Origin: Mycobacterium sp. GA-0227b
Lineage (GTDB): Bacteria > Actinomycetota > Actinomycetes > Mycobacteriales > Mycobacteriaceae
Assembly: GCF_001499855.1 (NCBI RefSeq)
Contig: NZ_LQIK01000023.1
Location: 1-64,000, forward strand
Length of the DNA stretch: 64,000 nt
Reading direction: 5' to 3'
Shown here: in pieces, positions 37,928 to 46,776 of the stretch
Layout: every line of letters begins with the position of its first letter
Numbering within the stretch: the first letter of the stretch is position 1
The notes under the pieces: model-generated
Seen by the model: only the letters and a program-made list of their open reading frames with translations
What the model was told of the DNA's origin: nothing
Databases searched by the model: none
Position numbers and translations under genes: made by a program

Positions 37928-37965
37928 GCGAACGTGCGTGTCGACCCGTCGGCACGCACGTTCGC
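37928..37965 (+). terminator. Strong hairpin after the amidohydrolase
   Basis: GCGAACGTGCGTG pairs perfectly with CACGCACGTTCGC, 13 bp, around a 12-nt loop that can form three more pairs. It lies 17 nt after the amidohydrolase stop and before the acyl-CoA dehydrogenase start. No T-tract follows, so it may attenuate transcription or stabilise the upstream mRNA. Confidence 0.65.
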
Positions 37966-37985
37966 ACCACCACGAAAGCGAGCCA

Positions 37986-39131
37986 GTGACCGACAGCGCG
38001 AACAATCCCGAGGTGCTGCTCTTCGCCTCGACGACACAGTCATTCCTCGAAAAAGAGGTGCCGCTGAGTCGAATACGCGAACTGCACGACGCGGGAACCG
38101 CGTTCGATCCCGGCTGGTGGCGCCGGGCCGCCGAACTCGGCTGGACGAGCCTGCTCGTCCCCGAGGACCTCGGCGGTGGCAGCGTGTCCGGCGGCGTCTC
38201 CGGGGGCGTCAGAGACCTGGCGCTGGTGGCCGAGATCGCCGGAAAGACCGTCGCACCCGGCCCGCTGCATCCGGTCAGCACCGTACTGGCCGGGCTGGCC
38301 GAGGCGCCCGACAACCATCAAGACACCATCGAAGCGCTGATCGCCGGTGAGATGGTGGCCACCTGGGCGGTCTACGAACCCGGTCGGCCGTGGTCGCCGC
38401 TGACGCCGTCGGTCACCGCGACACCCACCGGCGCCGGCTTCCGCATCGACGGTGTCAAGGACCGGGTCGAGGCCGGCGCTGACAGCGAAACTTTCCTCGT
38501 CACAGCGCAATCCGACGGAGCCGTGCGCCAGTTCCTGGTACCCGCGGACGCTCCCGGCGTGCGGGTCGAACCGCAACGCTCGATCGACATGGTGAAGAGC
38601 TACGCGCGGGTGCAGTTCGACGGTGTCGAGGTCGGCGAGTCCGCAGCCGTCGGGTCGGCCGAACACACGCCCGCGCTGGTCGAGCGGCAGAGCCAGCTCG
38701 CCGTGCTCCTGCAATGCGCCGAGATCGTCGGCATCCTGGAGACGGTGCTGGCCTTCACGATCCAGTGGGGCTTCGACCGGCATTCGTTCGGCCGCCCACT
38801 GGGCTCGTATCAGGCGCTCAAGCACAAATTCGCCGACCTGAAGATCTGGTTCGAAGGCTGTCGTGCGACGACGAACGCCGCCGTTGCCGAGGTGGCATCG
38901 CGCTCCCCCAGCGCCGAGATGGCGGTCAGCGTCGCGAAATCCTACGTGGGCGAACACGCACCAGGAATGCTTCAGCTGTGCGTGCAGCTGCATGGCGGCA
39001 TCGGGGTGACCTGGGAGCACGACCTGCACTTGTTCCTGCGACGGGCCACGCTGTACCGCTCGCTGTTCGGCACACCCGAGGACCACAACCTGCGCGTCTA
39101 CGCGCTCACCAAGGCGGAGCAAGCGTCATGA
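37986..39131 (+). CDS. Acyl-CoA dehydrogenase (small-subunit-like)
   Basis: A 381-residue flavoprotein of the acyl-CoA dehydrogenase fold, more divergent than the next gene: LFASTTQSFLEKEVPLSRIRELHDAG, VPEDLGGGSVSGG, then helical C-terminal ILETVLAFTIQWGFDRHSFGRPLGSYQALKHKFADLKIWFEGC and LCVQLHGGIGVTWEHDLHLFLRRATLYRSLFG. It lacks a clear catalytic Glu in the usual context, as in partner subunits of heteromeric steroid/terpenoid dehydrogenases. The GTG chosen lies after the hairpin; an earlier GTG would sit inside the stem. Its stop overlaps the next ATG (ATGA). Confidence 0.85.
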   Translation: MTDSANNPEVLLFASTTQSFLEKEVPLSRIRELHDAGTAFDPGWWRRAAELGWTSLLVPEDLGGGSVSGGVSGGVRDLALVAEIAGKTVAPGPLHPVSTVLAGLAEAPDNHQDTIEALIAGEMVATWAVYEPGRPWSPLTPSVTATPTGAGFRIDGVKDRVEAGADSETFLVTAQSDGAVRQFLVPADAPGVRVEPQRSIDMVKSYARVQFDGVEVGESAAVGSAEHTPALVERQSQLAVLLQCAEIVGILETVLAFTIQWGFDRHSFGRPLGSYQALKHKFADLKIWFEGCRATTNAAVAEVASRSPSAEMAVSVAKSYVGEHAPGMLQLCVQLHGGIGVTWEHDLHLFLRRATLYRSLFGTPEDHNLRVYALTKAEQAS

Positions 39132-40384
39132 CCGACACGACATCCGCGCGCGCCACCACCCAGGAGTCGGTCGAGGAGTTCGCCGCCCGCGCCGAGCGGT
39201 GGCTGGCCGAGAACATGCCGCCGATCGATCCGAACGACCCACCCGAACACGACCGCGGCGAGGAAGAACCCTGGCAGCGGGCTCGGGAACTTCAAAAGAA
39301 GCTGTGGGACGGCGGATTTGCCGGAATCTGTTTCCCGAAGGAGTACGGCGGTCTCGGCCTGCCGATCGCATATCAGAAAGCGTTCGACAACGTATCCCGC
39401 TGTTACGAGCTGCCGGTCATTCTCAACACCCCGACGTTCACGATCTGCGCGGCCACCATTCTCGACACCGGCAGCGAGGAGCAGAAACGCCAGCACATCT
39501 CCGCCGCCCTGCGCGGCGAGGAGGTGCTCGTGCAGCTGCTGTCCGAACCCAGCGGCGGCTCCGACCTCGCCGGCGTGATCACCCGCGCCGACCGCAAGGG
39601 TGACAAATGGGTCATCAACGGCGCAAAGACCTGGAGCACAAGCGCCTTCGCGGCCGACTACGGGTTGATGCTGGCCCGCACCAACTGGGATGTGCCCAAG
39701 CACGAGGGCCTGACCATGTTCCTGGTGCCGATCAACAGCCCCGGCATCACCTTGCGCCGCATCAAGCAGGTCAACGGTTCGGTCGAGTTCTGCGAGGAGT
39801 TCTTCGACAACCTCGAACTCGGCGACGACGCCGTCGTCGGCGAGGTCGACGCAGGCTGGCATGTGGCGTCGCGTCAGCTGTACCACGAGCGGCGCGCGGT
39901 CGGCGGCGGCTCGGAGTTCGCCAGCGGCGTTGGCGCCGAGGGCAAGTCCGATGTGCCGATCGACTATGTCGCACTGCTGGAGAAGACCGGACAGCCCGAC
40001 AACGAGCGCCTTCGCGAGATGGCGGGACGAGCACTGGTGCATCGCGCGGTCCGGGAGCAGTTGATCGACCACGTGTACCACGGCGTGCTCGACGGCTCGC
40101 TCCCTCCGGCGGCGGGTTCGATCATCCGCATCGCGCACGCCGACATCCACCATCTGGAGTTCGACACGGCGTTGGCCATCACCGGCAGCGCCGGCGTGGT
40201 CGACGTCGATGGTGACCTGATCCGCTACGGCGAGCGGTATCTGTCCCGGCAGGCCGCGGCGCTCGGCGGCGGGACCACGGAGATCGCGCGCAACATCATC
40301 GGTGAGCGAGTTCTGGGCTTCCCCCGCGAACCGGCCGCCGACCGCGGTGTGCCGTTCAAAGAGGTCCGGCGCAACAGGGGCTAG
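39128..40384 (+). CDS. Acyl-CoA dehydrogenase (FadE-type)
   Basis: A 418-residue acyl-CoA dehydrogenase: LWDGGFAGICFPKEYGGLGLPIAYQKAF, EVLVQLLSEPSGGSDLAGVITRADRKGDKWVINGAKTWSTSAFAADYGLMLART, and the C-terminal ALGGGTTEIARNIIGERVLGFPRE, where the flavin-binding and active-site loop occurs. It is coupled to the preceding dehydrogenase by an ATGA overlap, which suggests an alpha2beta2-type heteromer such as the FadE pairs of cholesterol and terpenoid catabolism. The partnership is inferred from synteny. Confidence 0.9.
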   Translation: MTDTTSARATTQESVEEFAARAERWLAENMPPIDPNDPPEHDRGEEEPWQRARELQKKLWDGGFAGICFPKEYGGLGLPIAYQKAFDNVSRCYELPVILNTPTFTICAATILDTGSEEQKRQHISAALRGEEVLVQLLSEPSGGSDLAGVITRADRKGDKWVINGAKTWSTSAFAADYGLMLARTNWDVPKHEGLTMFLVPINSPGITLRRIKQVNGSVEFCEEFFDNLELGDDAVVGEVDAGWHVASRQLYHERRAVGGGSEFASGVGAEGKSDVPIDYVALLEKTGQPDNERLREMAGRALVHRAVREQLIDHVYHGVLDGSLPPAAGSIIRIAHADIHHLEFDTALAITGSAGVVDVDGDLIRYGERYLSRQAAALGGGTTEIARNIIGERVLGFPREPAADRGVPFKEVRRNRG

Positions 40385-41397
40385 AACAGCGTGGGCTGCA
40401 GCACCTCGGCCGGCGCTGCGGGCGGCGTGTCCGCGACCCGGAACGAGCGGCGCTCCGGCGCCAGCCCGTGCTTGGTGATAAGCGGTGCGGCCCTGTCGCG
40501 CAACGTCTTTCGGTAGTCCGGCGGAAGGTACGCCCCGCGGCGGTAGAGCTCGCGATACCTCGGCACCAGTTCGGCGTGATCGCGGGTCAGCCAGTTCATG
40601 AACCAGCCGCGCGTGGAGCCGCGCAGATGAAGTCCGAACACCGTGACGCCGGTGGCCCCGGCCGCCGCGATCTGGGCGAGCAACGCATCGAGGTGCTCGA
40701 CCGAGTCCGTCAGATAGGGCAACACCGGCGCCACCATCACATGGCAGTCCAGCCCGGCGTCACGGATCGCGGCGATCAAGCCGAGCCGAGCCTGCGGTCC
40801 CGGCGTCCCCGGCTCGACCTGCTTGTGCAGATCGTGGTCGCCTACCGCGAGCGAGACCGCGACGCTGACCTCCACCCGTCGCGCGGCCTCGCTGATCAGC
40901 GGCAGATCGCGTCGCAGCAGGGTGCCCTTGGTGAGGATGGAGAACGGCGTGCCGGAATCGGTCAGCGCCGAGATGATGCCCGGCATCAGCGCGTAACGGC
41001 CTTCGGCCCGCTGGTACGGATCGGTGTTGGTGCCGAGCGCCACGGTCTCGCGCCGCCATGACTTGCGCGACAGTTCGCGGCGCAGCACGTCGGCGACGTT
41101 GGTCTTGACCACGACCTGAGTGTCGAAGTCGCGGCCGCAGTCGAGGTCGAGGTACTCGTGGGTGGGGCGCGCGAAGCAGTAGCGGCAGGCGTGCGAGCAC
41201 CCGCGATAGCCGTTGACGGTGTACTTGAAGGGCAGCGCCGACATGTCGGGCACCTTGTTCAGCGCTGACTTGCACAGCACTTCGTGGAAGGTGATGCCGT
41301 CGAACTGCGGCGTCCGCACGCTGCGCACGAAACCGATACGCTGCAGGCCGGGCAGCGCGCCATCGTCGACCCCGACGCCCTGACCATCCCACCGCAT
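40381..41397 (-). CDS. Radical SAM protein (Rv2578c/SplB-like) under an SOS box
   Basis: A 338-residue radical SAM protein with the [4Fe-4S] ligands Cys67, Cys71 and Cys74 in RGCSHACRYCFARPTHEYL. The C-terminal part is conserved: GVTVFGLHLRGSTRGWFMNWL, then YRELYRRGAYLPPDYRKTL. It is related to the spore photoproduct lyase/DNA-repair group and corresponds to mycobacterial Rv2578c. The ATG (MRWDGQGVG) starts 9 nt from a perfect LexA box, so DNA-damage induction is expected. The frame extends 36 nt upstream through the box. The reaction is unknown. Confidence 0.88.
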   Translation of the reverse strand: MRWDGQGVGVDDGALPGLQRIGFVRSVRTPQFDGITFHEVLCKSALNKVPDMSALPFKYTVNGYRGCSHACRYCFARPTHEYLDLDCGRDFDTQVVVKTNVADVLRRELSRKSWRRETVALGTNTDPYQRAEGRYALMPGIISALTDSGTPFSILTKGTLLRRDLPLISEAARRVEVSVAVSLAVGDHDLHKQVEPGTPGPQARLGLIAAIRDAGLDCHVMVAPVLPYLTDSVEHLDALLAQIAAAGATGVTVFGLHLRGSTRGWFMNWLTRDHAELVPRYRELYRRGAYLPPDYRKTLRDRAAPLITKHGLAPERRSFRVADTPPAAPAEVLQPTLF

Positions 41398-41406
41398 GTA
41401 TTCGAT

Positions 41407-41422
41407 TCGAACCCATGTTCGA
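41407..41422 (-). promoter_or_regulatory. Mycobacterial SOS box (LexA site)
   Basis: TCGAACCCATGTTCGA matches the mycobacterial LexA consensus TCGAAC-N4-GTTCGA with both arms perfect. It is centred about 17 nt upstream of the radical SAM ATG. Its arms occur once in the intergenic region, and the other divergent gene starts 134 nt away. Confidence 0.85.
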
Positions 41423-41469
41423 TACAGTGTCAAGGACCGCTTCCCTCTTTCAAGCTATAAACGCACCGG

Positions 41470-41488
41470 GGGGCTTGCGGCAAGGCCG
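41470..41488 (+). promoter_or_regulatory. Rifamycin-associated element (RAE)-like inverted repeat
   Basis: GGGGCTTGCGGCAAGGCCG resembles, as I recall it, the 19-bp RAE consensus GGGGCTTGCGGCAAGSCCC, differing only at the final base. RAEs are described upstream of rifamycin-inducible resistance genes in actinobacteria, including helR. It ends 67 nt before the helR-like start. The consensus is from memory and should be checked. Confidence 0.7.
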
Positions 41489-41555
41489 GGGTGATGGCTC
41501 AAAATCGCTGGCCTGACCCGAAACTCGGTGGTGAGCTGAAAGAAAGTGGGGCGGC

Positions 41556-43733
41556 GTGCCGATCGATGGCTACGACGACGAATTGCGGTCGGAACAGCGA
41601 TATATAACCGGTTTGTATGCGCGCCTCGACGCCGAGCGCGCCCGAGTGAAGGAGCGCTATAGCGCGGCGCTGCGTGGCGACGGCGGGTCGCTCGTCGACC
41701 GCGATGCGGAGGTGCGCGCGGTCGCCAAGCGGATGAACCGCCTCGACGTGGCCGATCACGGACTGTGCTTCGGCCGGTTGGACAGCGTCGCAGGCGAACG
41801 CCTCTACATCGGTCGCATCGGATTGTTCGACGAGGCCGACGAGTACGAACCGCTGCTGCTCGACTGGCGGGCGCCGGCGGCGCGCGCGTTTTACGTCGCG
41901 ACCGGCGCCCGCCCCGAGGGCATGCGTCGGCGCCGCCAGTTTCACTCCCTCGGGCGTCGCGTCACCGACTTCACCGACGAAGTCCTCGGCAGACCCGCCG
42001 GCGGCGAGCGCGGCGACGCGGCGCTGCTGGCGGCGGTCAACGCGCCGCGCGGCGACGGGATGCGCGACATCGTCGCGACGATCCAAGCCGAACAGGACGA
42101 GATCATCCGACTCGACCACCCGGGCGTCCTGGTGATCGAAGGTGGACCCGGCACGGGTAAGACCGTCGTCGCCCTGCACCGCGTCGCGTACCTGCTCTAC
42201 ACCCAGCGGGAGCGGATGGAACGCCACGGGGTGCTGGTGATCGGCCCGAACCCGGCGTTCCTGCGCCACATCGGCCGGGTGCTGCCGTCGTTGGGCGAGA
42301 CCAACGTCGTCTTCATGACGACCGGCGACCTCGTTCCCGGTGTGCGGGCCACCGCCGAGGACGAGCCGGACGCGGTGCGGGCGAAGGGCTCATTGAAGAT
42401 GCTCGACGTGCTGGCGGCGGCGATCGCCGACCGGCAACGCGTCCCCGAGCAGCCGCTGCCCGTCAAGCTGGCCGACGTCACCGTGCAGATCGATGCCGAA
42501 ACCGCCGAGTGGGCCATTCAGGAAGCACGGGAAAGCGGTCTGCCGCACAACGACGCCCGGGCGGTGTTCATCGACGTCATAACGTGGGTGCTGACCGAGC
42601 GCGCGATCGCCCGGATCGGCAGGGGCTGGCTGACTCGCGACGACAAGCAGGCATGGGAGCACCTGCGGGCCGAACTGCTCGACGAGCTCGGTGATCACGA
42701 TGAGTTCGCTGCGGCGCTCGACCGGCTCTGGCCCGAGTTGACGCCGCACACACTGTTGGCGGAGCTTTACGAATCCCGCCAACGACTCACGGCCGCAGGC
42801 GCGGACGACTCGCTGTGGCGCGCGCAGGGCGACGCCTGGACGGTGTCGGATGTGCCGCTGCTCGACGAACTGGTCGACATGCTCGGCGGCATCAAGCCCG
42901 ATGCCGCCGCGGAGAAGGAACGGCAGGAGGAGGCCGCGTACGCCGCCGGGGTGCTGGACCTGATGGTCGCCCGCGAGGATCTGATGGACGACGAGGACCA
43001 TCTGATCGCCACCGACCTGCTCGAGGCCGAGGAGCTCGCCGACCGCTTCGTCGAACGCGATACCCGCGACCTCGCCGACCGCGCTGCCGCGGACCGCGAT
43101 TGGACGTACCGGCACGTCGTCGTCGACGAAGCACAGGAATTGTCCGAAATGGAGTGGCGGGTGTTGATGCGTCGCTGCCCGAGCAAGTCGTTCACCGTGG
43201 TCGGCGATCTCGCCCAGCGCGGATCGGCGGCGGGCGCGGCGTCATGGGCCGCGATGCTCGATCCGTATGTGGCTGGACGTTGGGTCTACCGGCCGCTGAC
43301 GGTGAACTACCGCACGCCGGCGGAGATCATGGCCGTCGCCGCCGGCCTTCTCGGCGAGTTCGCCCCCGGGGTGCAGCCTCCCGAATCGGTTCGCGCCAGC
43401 GGTGTCCGGCCGTGGTCACGACACGTCAGCGAAGACGAATTGCCGCGCGCCATCGAGGATTTCGTCCGCGACGAGGCCGGCCGCGAGGGCACCTGCGTCG
43501 TGATCGGACCACCTGGGGCGCAGGGAACGGTGTCACCGGCCGAGACGAAAGGCCTGGAGTTCGACGCGGTTCTGGTCGTGGAGCCGGACCGGATCCTGGC
43601 CGACGGCACTCGCGGCGCCGCCGACCTCTACGTCGCTCTGACTCGCGCCACCCAACGACTCGGCGTGCTGCACTGCGAACCGTTGCCGCCGGCTCTGAGT
43701 GGACTGAGCCAGGTGGAAGCCGTGGCCGACTGA
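41556..43733 (+). CDS. helR: HelD/HelR-family UvrD-like helicase-like protein (rifamycin protection)
   Basis: A 725-residue protein of the RNA polymerase-binding HelD family. A long N-terminal coiled coil (residues about 6-65) precedes YEPLLLDWRAPAARAFYVATG (about 98-117), Walker A GGPGTGKT at 196-203, an inserted helical region, Walker B VVVDEAQELS at about 520-530, and a C-terminal SF1-like motif TKGLEFDAVLVVEPD and YVALTRATQRL. HelR members displace rifamycins from RNA polymerase and recycle stalled complexes. The upstream RAE supports HelR rather than general HelD. The radical SAM gene is divergent. Confidence 0.82.
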   Translation: MPIDGYDDELRSEQRYITGLYARLDAERARVKERYSAALRGDGGSLVDRDAEVRAVAKRMNRLDVADHGLCFGRLDSVAGERLYIGRIGLFDEADEYEPLLLDWRAPAARAFYVATGARPEGMRRRRQFHSLGRRVTDFTDEVLGRPAGGERGDAALLAAVNAPRGDGMRDIVATIQAEQDEIIRLDHPGVLVIEGGPGTGKTVVALHRVAYLLYTQRERMERHGVLVIGPNPAFLRHIGRVLPSLGETNVVFMTTGDLVPGVRATAEDEPDAVRAKGSLKMLDVLAAAIADRQRVPEQPLPVKLADVTVQIDAETAEWAIQEARESGLPHNDARAVFIDVITWVLTERAIARIGRGWLTRDDKQAWEHLRAELLDELGDHDEFAAALDRLWPELTPHTLLAELYESRQRLTAAGADDSLWRAQGDAWTVSDVPLLDELVDMLGGIKPDAAAEKERQEEAAYAAGVLDLMVAREDLMDDEDHLIATDLLEAEELADRFVERDTRDLADRAAADRDWTYRHVVVDEAQELSEMEWRVLMRRCPSKSFTVVGDLAQRGSAAGAASWAAMLDPYVAGRWVYRPLTVNYRTPAEIMAVAAGLLGEFAPGVQPPESVRASGVRPWSRHVSEDELPRAIEDFVRDEAGREGTCVVIGPPGAQGTVSPAETKGLEFDAVLVVEPDRILADGTRGAADLYVALTRATQRLGVLHCEPLPPALSGLSQVEAVAD

Positions 43734-43752
43734 CCGAACGTCAGACGGTCAG
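43730..43752. terminator. Small hairpin at the helR end
   Basis: CTGACCG and CGGTCAG form a 7-bp inverted repeat around a 9-nt loop. It spans the helR stop and lies before the stop of the convergent secreted-protein gene. No T-tract; weak. Confidence 0.35.
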
Positions 43753-43760
43753 CGACGCGT

Positions 43761-44180
43761 TCACCACTGGCTCAGCTGGCACTGCACGGTGTAGGGACCG
43801 TCCTGCTGCACGGCGATCTGACCGTCGATCGTGATCTCGCAGTGCGGGTTCGGCGGGGCCGTCATCGCGTGCACGCCGGTGCTCGCGGTCAGGATCGCCC
43901 ACTGCGGGTCCTCGAGCGTGGTCTCGAACACCCACGGCACGCCCGGCGCCAAATTCACCGTCTCCTTTTTCAGGTAGGCGTACGCGTCGGCGTTGTAGGC
44001 CTCCTTGCTCGGAGGTTGCGCTATCAGATAGTTGAGCTGGAAGTCGGCGGCGCCTGTCGACGTCAACGTGTACCGGACCTGATGACCGGCCGACTGAGCG
44101 TCCGCCGTCGCATGGCTGACCGCGACCGACGCCGCTGCCACCATGAAGGCCGCCCCGACCTTGGCTGTAGCTGTTCGCAT
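43761..44180 (-). CDS. Secreted MmpS-like small protein
   Basis: A 139-residue exported protein: a signal peptide (MRTATAKVGAAFMVAAASVAVSHATADA) precedes a beta-rich mature part. HQVRYTLTSTGAADFQLNYLI, VPWVFETTLEDPQWAILTAST and CEITIDGQIAVQQDGPYTVQCQL follow the strand order of the MmpS soluble domain, with a probable disulfide between the two Cys. Unlike true MmpS it has a cleavable signal rather than a membrane anchor, and no MmpL gene is nearby. The start gives the best signal peptide; the frame is open further upstream. Confidence 0.65.
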   Translation of the reverse strand: MRTATAKVGAAFMVAAASVAVSHATADAQSAGHQVRYTLTSTGAADFQLNYLIAQPPSKEAYNADAYAYLKKETVNLAPGVPWVFETTLEDPQWAILTASTGVHAMTAPPNPHCEITIDGQIAVQQDGPYTVQCQLSQW

Positions 44181-44312
44181 GACCGTCACATCGCCGGACG
44201 GTACCAAATCGTTACGGCCATCTTTGGACGAGCGTGCGCGTCTGCGCGCGACACGCCGCCATCATTCGGCGGTTTGCGCACGTTCGCGACGGGCGAATGG
44301 CACAGTTCACCC

Positions 44313-44843
44313 GTGGACAGCCCAACCGAGAGCCGCGTGCTCGCCGACACCGGCGGGCTCGTCGTCACCGACGACGGCCGGCGGGTACTCCTCGTCGACC
44401 GAGGCACCGGATTCCTGACAGTGCTGGCATTCGTGCTCGGCATTGTGACGCTCGTGGTGGCAGGTTTCGGTGTCGTCGCCGTGCTGTCAGGCGTTCCATC
44501 CCGCACGTTGGGAGCGGCGTTCGTGGCGGTCGGTGTGGCGCTTGCGGCGGTGACGTTCGTCATCGTGCGCAAGTTCCGTCGCATGCGGAGCCGACCGCTG
44601 CACGAGTGCCGGCCGGCAGCGGTACTCGACCGCAAGCTCGGACTGTTCAGCTACCGCGGCGGCGCGCTGGTGCAGCTCGACCAGGTGCGGTTCGCCCGGA
44701 AATTCCAGATCGGTTCCAGCTCACCGAAACTCGTAGCGCTGACTCCGGGTGGGACGAAGCTGCTCAAGCGCGGCAATCCGTTCGACGGCGGGGTCGGCCA
44801 CGTGGATGAGCTGCTCAACTCAGTCGCCCGCGGCGCCGGCTGA
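44313..44843 (+). CDS. Hypothetical two-helix membrane protein
   Basis: A 176-residue protein with two adjacent membrane helices (FLTVLAFVLGIVTLVVAGFGVVAVL and LGAAFVAVGVALAAVTFVIV, about residues 34-78), a basic RKFRRMRSR loop, and a C-terminal cytoplasmic beta-rich region (AAVLDRKLGLFSYRGGALVQLDQVRFARKFQIGSSSPKLVALTPGG). I do not recognise a family. The GTG is chosen because the open frame upstream runs through antisense of the neighbouring gene. It precedes the CMD-like gene by 17 nt and may be co-transcribed. Confidence 0.6.
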   Translation: MDSPTESRVLADTGGLVVTDDGRRVLLVDRGTGFLTVLAFVLGIVTLVVAGFGVVAVLSGVPSRTLGAAFVAVGVALAAVTFVIVRKFRRMRSRPLHECRPAAVLDRKLGLFSYRGGALVQLDQVRFARKFQIGSSSPKLVALTPGGTKLLKRGNPFDGGVGHVDELLNSVARGAG

Positions 44844-44860
44844 ATCACCAGGAGAGCACC

Positions 44861-45505
44861 ATGCCACGACTCGATCCGGTTCCGCGCGCGAAGGTCAGCG
44901 ACGAATTCACGCTGAACATGTACGACTTCATGTTCGGCGACCGCGATCCGATCGCCGAACCCGGCACCATCGGCGGGACGACCGGGGACTGGTGGACGGT
45001 GTTCGCCCAATCCCCTGCGGCGTTGCGACACGCGGTCCGCGGCTTTCGGCTCTACCGCGAGGAGGTCACCATCCGGCCCGACCACCGGGAGCTGGGCCAG
45101 ATTCGGGCCGGCTGGGTGGTGGGTAGCCAGTTCGTTTTCTCCCAGCACTGCAAGGCATGTCGGTCGGCGGGGCTGTCGGAGGAGAAGATCGCCGCGATCC
45201 CGTCCTGGCAGACCGCCGACTGCTTCGACCACACCGAACGCCTACTACTCGCCTACACCGACTGCCTGGCGGGTCAGCAGGGCCGAGTGCCCGAGCGGCT
45301 GTTCGAACAGTTGCGCGAGGTCTTCGGCGATCGCGAGATCCTCGAATTCACCTACACCACAACGATGTATGTGATGCATGCGATCATGTCGCGGGCCCTG
45401 CGGCTGGAGTTCGACGACCGCGACGACCCGGTTGTCGAAGTGAAGGCCGCCGACGGCAGCGACACACTCGACATCGGCGCCGCCACCTCGGGCGACGAGA
45501 ATTAG
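44861..45505 (+). CDS. Carboxymuconolactone decarboxylase/AhpD-like protein
   Basis: A 214-residue all-helical protein of the CMD/AhpD superfamily. The active-site motif lies in [25 protein letters not shown], with Cys97 and Cys100 as the CxxC pair and the preceding His; in AhpD-type proteins this motif performs peroxidatic or disulfide chemistry. The flanking helices [55 protein letters not shown] fit. A CAGGAG ribosome binding site precedes the ATG. Its end overlaps the convergent hisS by 4 nt. Confidence 0.82.
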   Translation: MPRLDPVPRAKVSDEFTLNMYDFMFGDRDPIAEPGTIGGTTGDWWTVFAQSPAALRHAVRGFRLYREEVTIRPDHRELGQIRAGWVVGSQFVFSQHCKACRSAGLSEEKIAAIPSWQTADCFDHTERLLLAYTDCLAGQQGRVPERLFEQLREVFGDREILEFTYTTTMYVMHAIMSRALRLEFDDRDDPVVEVKAADGSDTLDIGAATSGDEN

Positions 45506-46767
45506 GCGCGGTTGAGGCGTGAAAGCACCTCGGCCAACACGCCCTCGACCGCGACGTCCTTCTGCTCCCCCGTCGCCAGGCTCTTCACACCGATGGTGCC
45601 CGCCTCGATATCGCGGTCACCCGCCACCAGCGCAAGCAACGCACCCGAGCGGTCCGCGGCGCGCATCGCACCCTTGATGCCCCGGTCGCCGTAGGCCAGG
45701 TCGATCCGCACGCCCGCCGCACGCAAACGCGCAGCCAACACCGCCAGCCGCACCTTTGCCTGCTCCCCCAGCGGAACACCGAATACGTCGACCCGCGCCG
45801 TCCCGCCGACGCTCTTGCCCTCCTTCTTCAGCGCCAACACCGTGCGATCGACACCCAGACCAAATCCGATGCCGGACAGGTCTTTTCCGCCGAGCTGGGC
45901 CATCAGCCCGTCGTAGCGACCACCGCCGCCGATACCCGACTGGGCACCCAAGCCGTCATGCACGAACTCGAACGTCGTCTTGGTGTAGTAGTCCAGCCCG
46001 CGCACCATCCGCGGATTGATGACGTACGGCACCTCCAGCGCGTCGAGATGCGCCAGCACACTGTCGAAGTGCTGCTTGGCGACATCGGACAGGTGATCCA
46101 ACATCACCGGCGCGTCGGCGGTCATCGCGCGCACCGCAGGGCGCTTGTCGTCGAGCACCCGCAGCGGGTTGATCTCCGCGCGCCGGCGTGTCTCCTCGTC
46201 GAGGTCGAGCTTGAACAGGAACTCCTGTAACAACTCTCGGTACTGCGGACGGCAGGTGTCGTCGCCCAGCGAGGTGATCTCGAGACGGAAGCCGTCGAGC
46301 CCCAGCGAGCGGAAACCGGCATCGGCGATCGCGATCACCTCGGCGTCGAGGGCCGGGTCGTCAACACCGATGGCCTCCACGCCCACCTGCTGCAGCTGGC
46401 GGTAACGGCCGGCCTGCGGGCGTTCGTACCGGAAGAACGGTCCGGCGTAGCACAGCTTGACCGGCAGCGGGCCACGGTCGAGCCCATGCTCGATGACGGC
46501 GCGAATCACGCCCGCGGTGCCTTCGGGTCGCAGGGTCACCGACCGGCCACCGCGATCGGCGAAGGTGTACATCTCCTTCGACACCACATCGGTGGACTCG
46601 CCCACCCCCCGGGCGAACAGCGCGGTGTCCTCGAAGATCGGCAGTTCGATGTCGCCGTAACCGGCACGCCGGGCCGTGTCGAGCAGACCGTCGCGCACGC
46701 CGACGAACTGTGCCGAATCGGGCGGCAGGTAGTCCGGGACGCCCTTGGGCGCCTGAAAATCACTCAC
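45502..46767 (-). CDS. hisS: Histidyl-tRNA synthetase
   Basis: Class II synthetase, 421 residues, normal length. Motif 1 region: [38 protein letters not shown]; motif 2 [29 protein letters not shown]; the HisA motif [18 protein letters not shown]; motif 3 [16 protein letters not shown]; and a C-terminal anticodon-binding domain. It follows the MBL gene by 9 nt on the same strand, so the two probably form one transcript. Confidence 0.97.
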   Translation of the reverse strand: MSDFQAPKGVPDYLPPDSAQFVGVRDGLLDTARRAGYGDIELPIFEDTALFARGVGESTDVVSKEMYTFADRGGRSVTLRPEGTAGVIRAVIEHGLDRGPLPVKLCYAGPFFRYERPQAGRYRQLQQVGVEAIGVDDPALDAEVIAIADAGFRSLGLDGFRLEITSLGDDTCRPQYRELLQEFLFKLDLDEETRRRAEINPLRVLDDKRPAVRAMTADAPVMLDHLSDVAKQHFDSVLAHLDALEVPYVINPRMVRGLDYYTKTTFEFVHDGLGAQSGIGGGGRYDGLMAQLGGKDLSGIGFGLGVDRTVLALKKEGKSVGGTARVDVFGVPLGEQAKVRLAVLAARLRAAGVRIDLAYGDRGIKGAMRAADRSGALLALVAGDRDIEAGTIGVKSLATGEQKDVAVEGVLAEVLSRLNRA

Positions 46768-46776
46768 TGGAGCTCA

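Noticed and set aside
37938..39131. Earlier GTG start for the first acyl-CoA dehydrogenase
   Set aside because: That GTG lies inside the 13-bp stem of a hairpin and would add an Arg/His-rich leader; the GTG at 37986 gives a normal N-terminus.
41499..42269. Minus-strand open frame opposite the start of helR
   Set aside because: It is opposite conserved HelD-family motifs, covers the RAE region only partly and resembles no protein.
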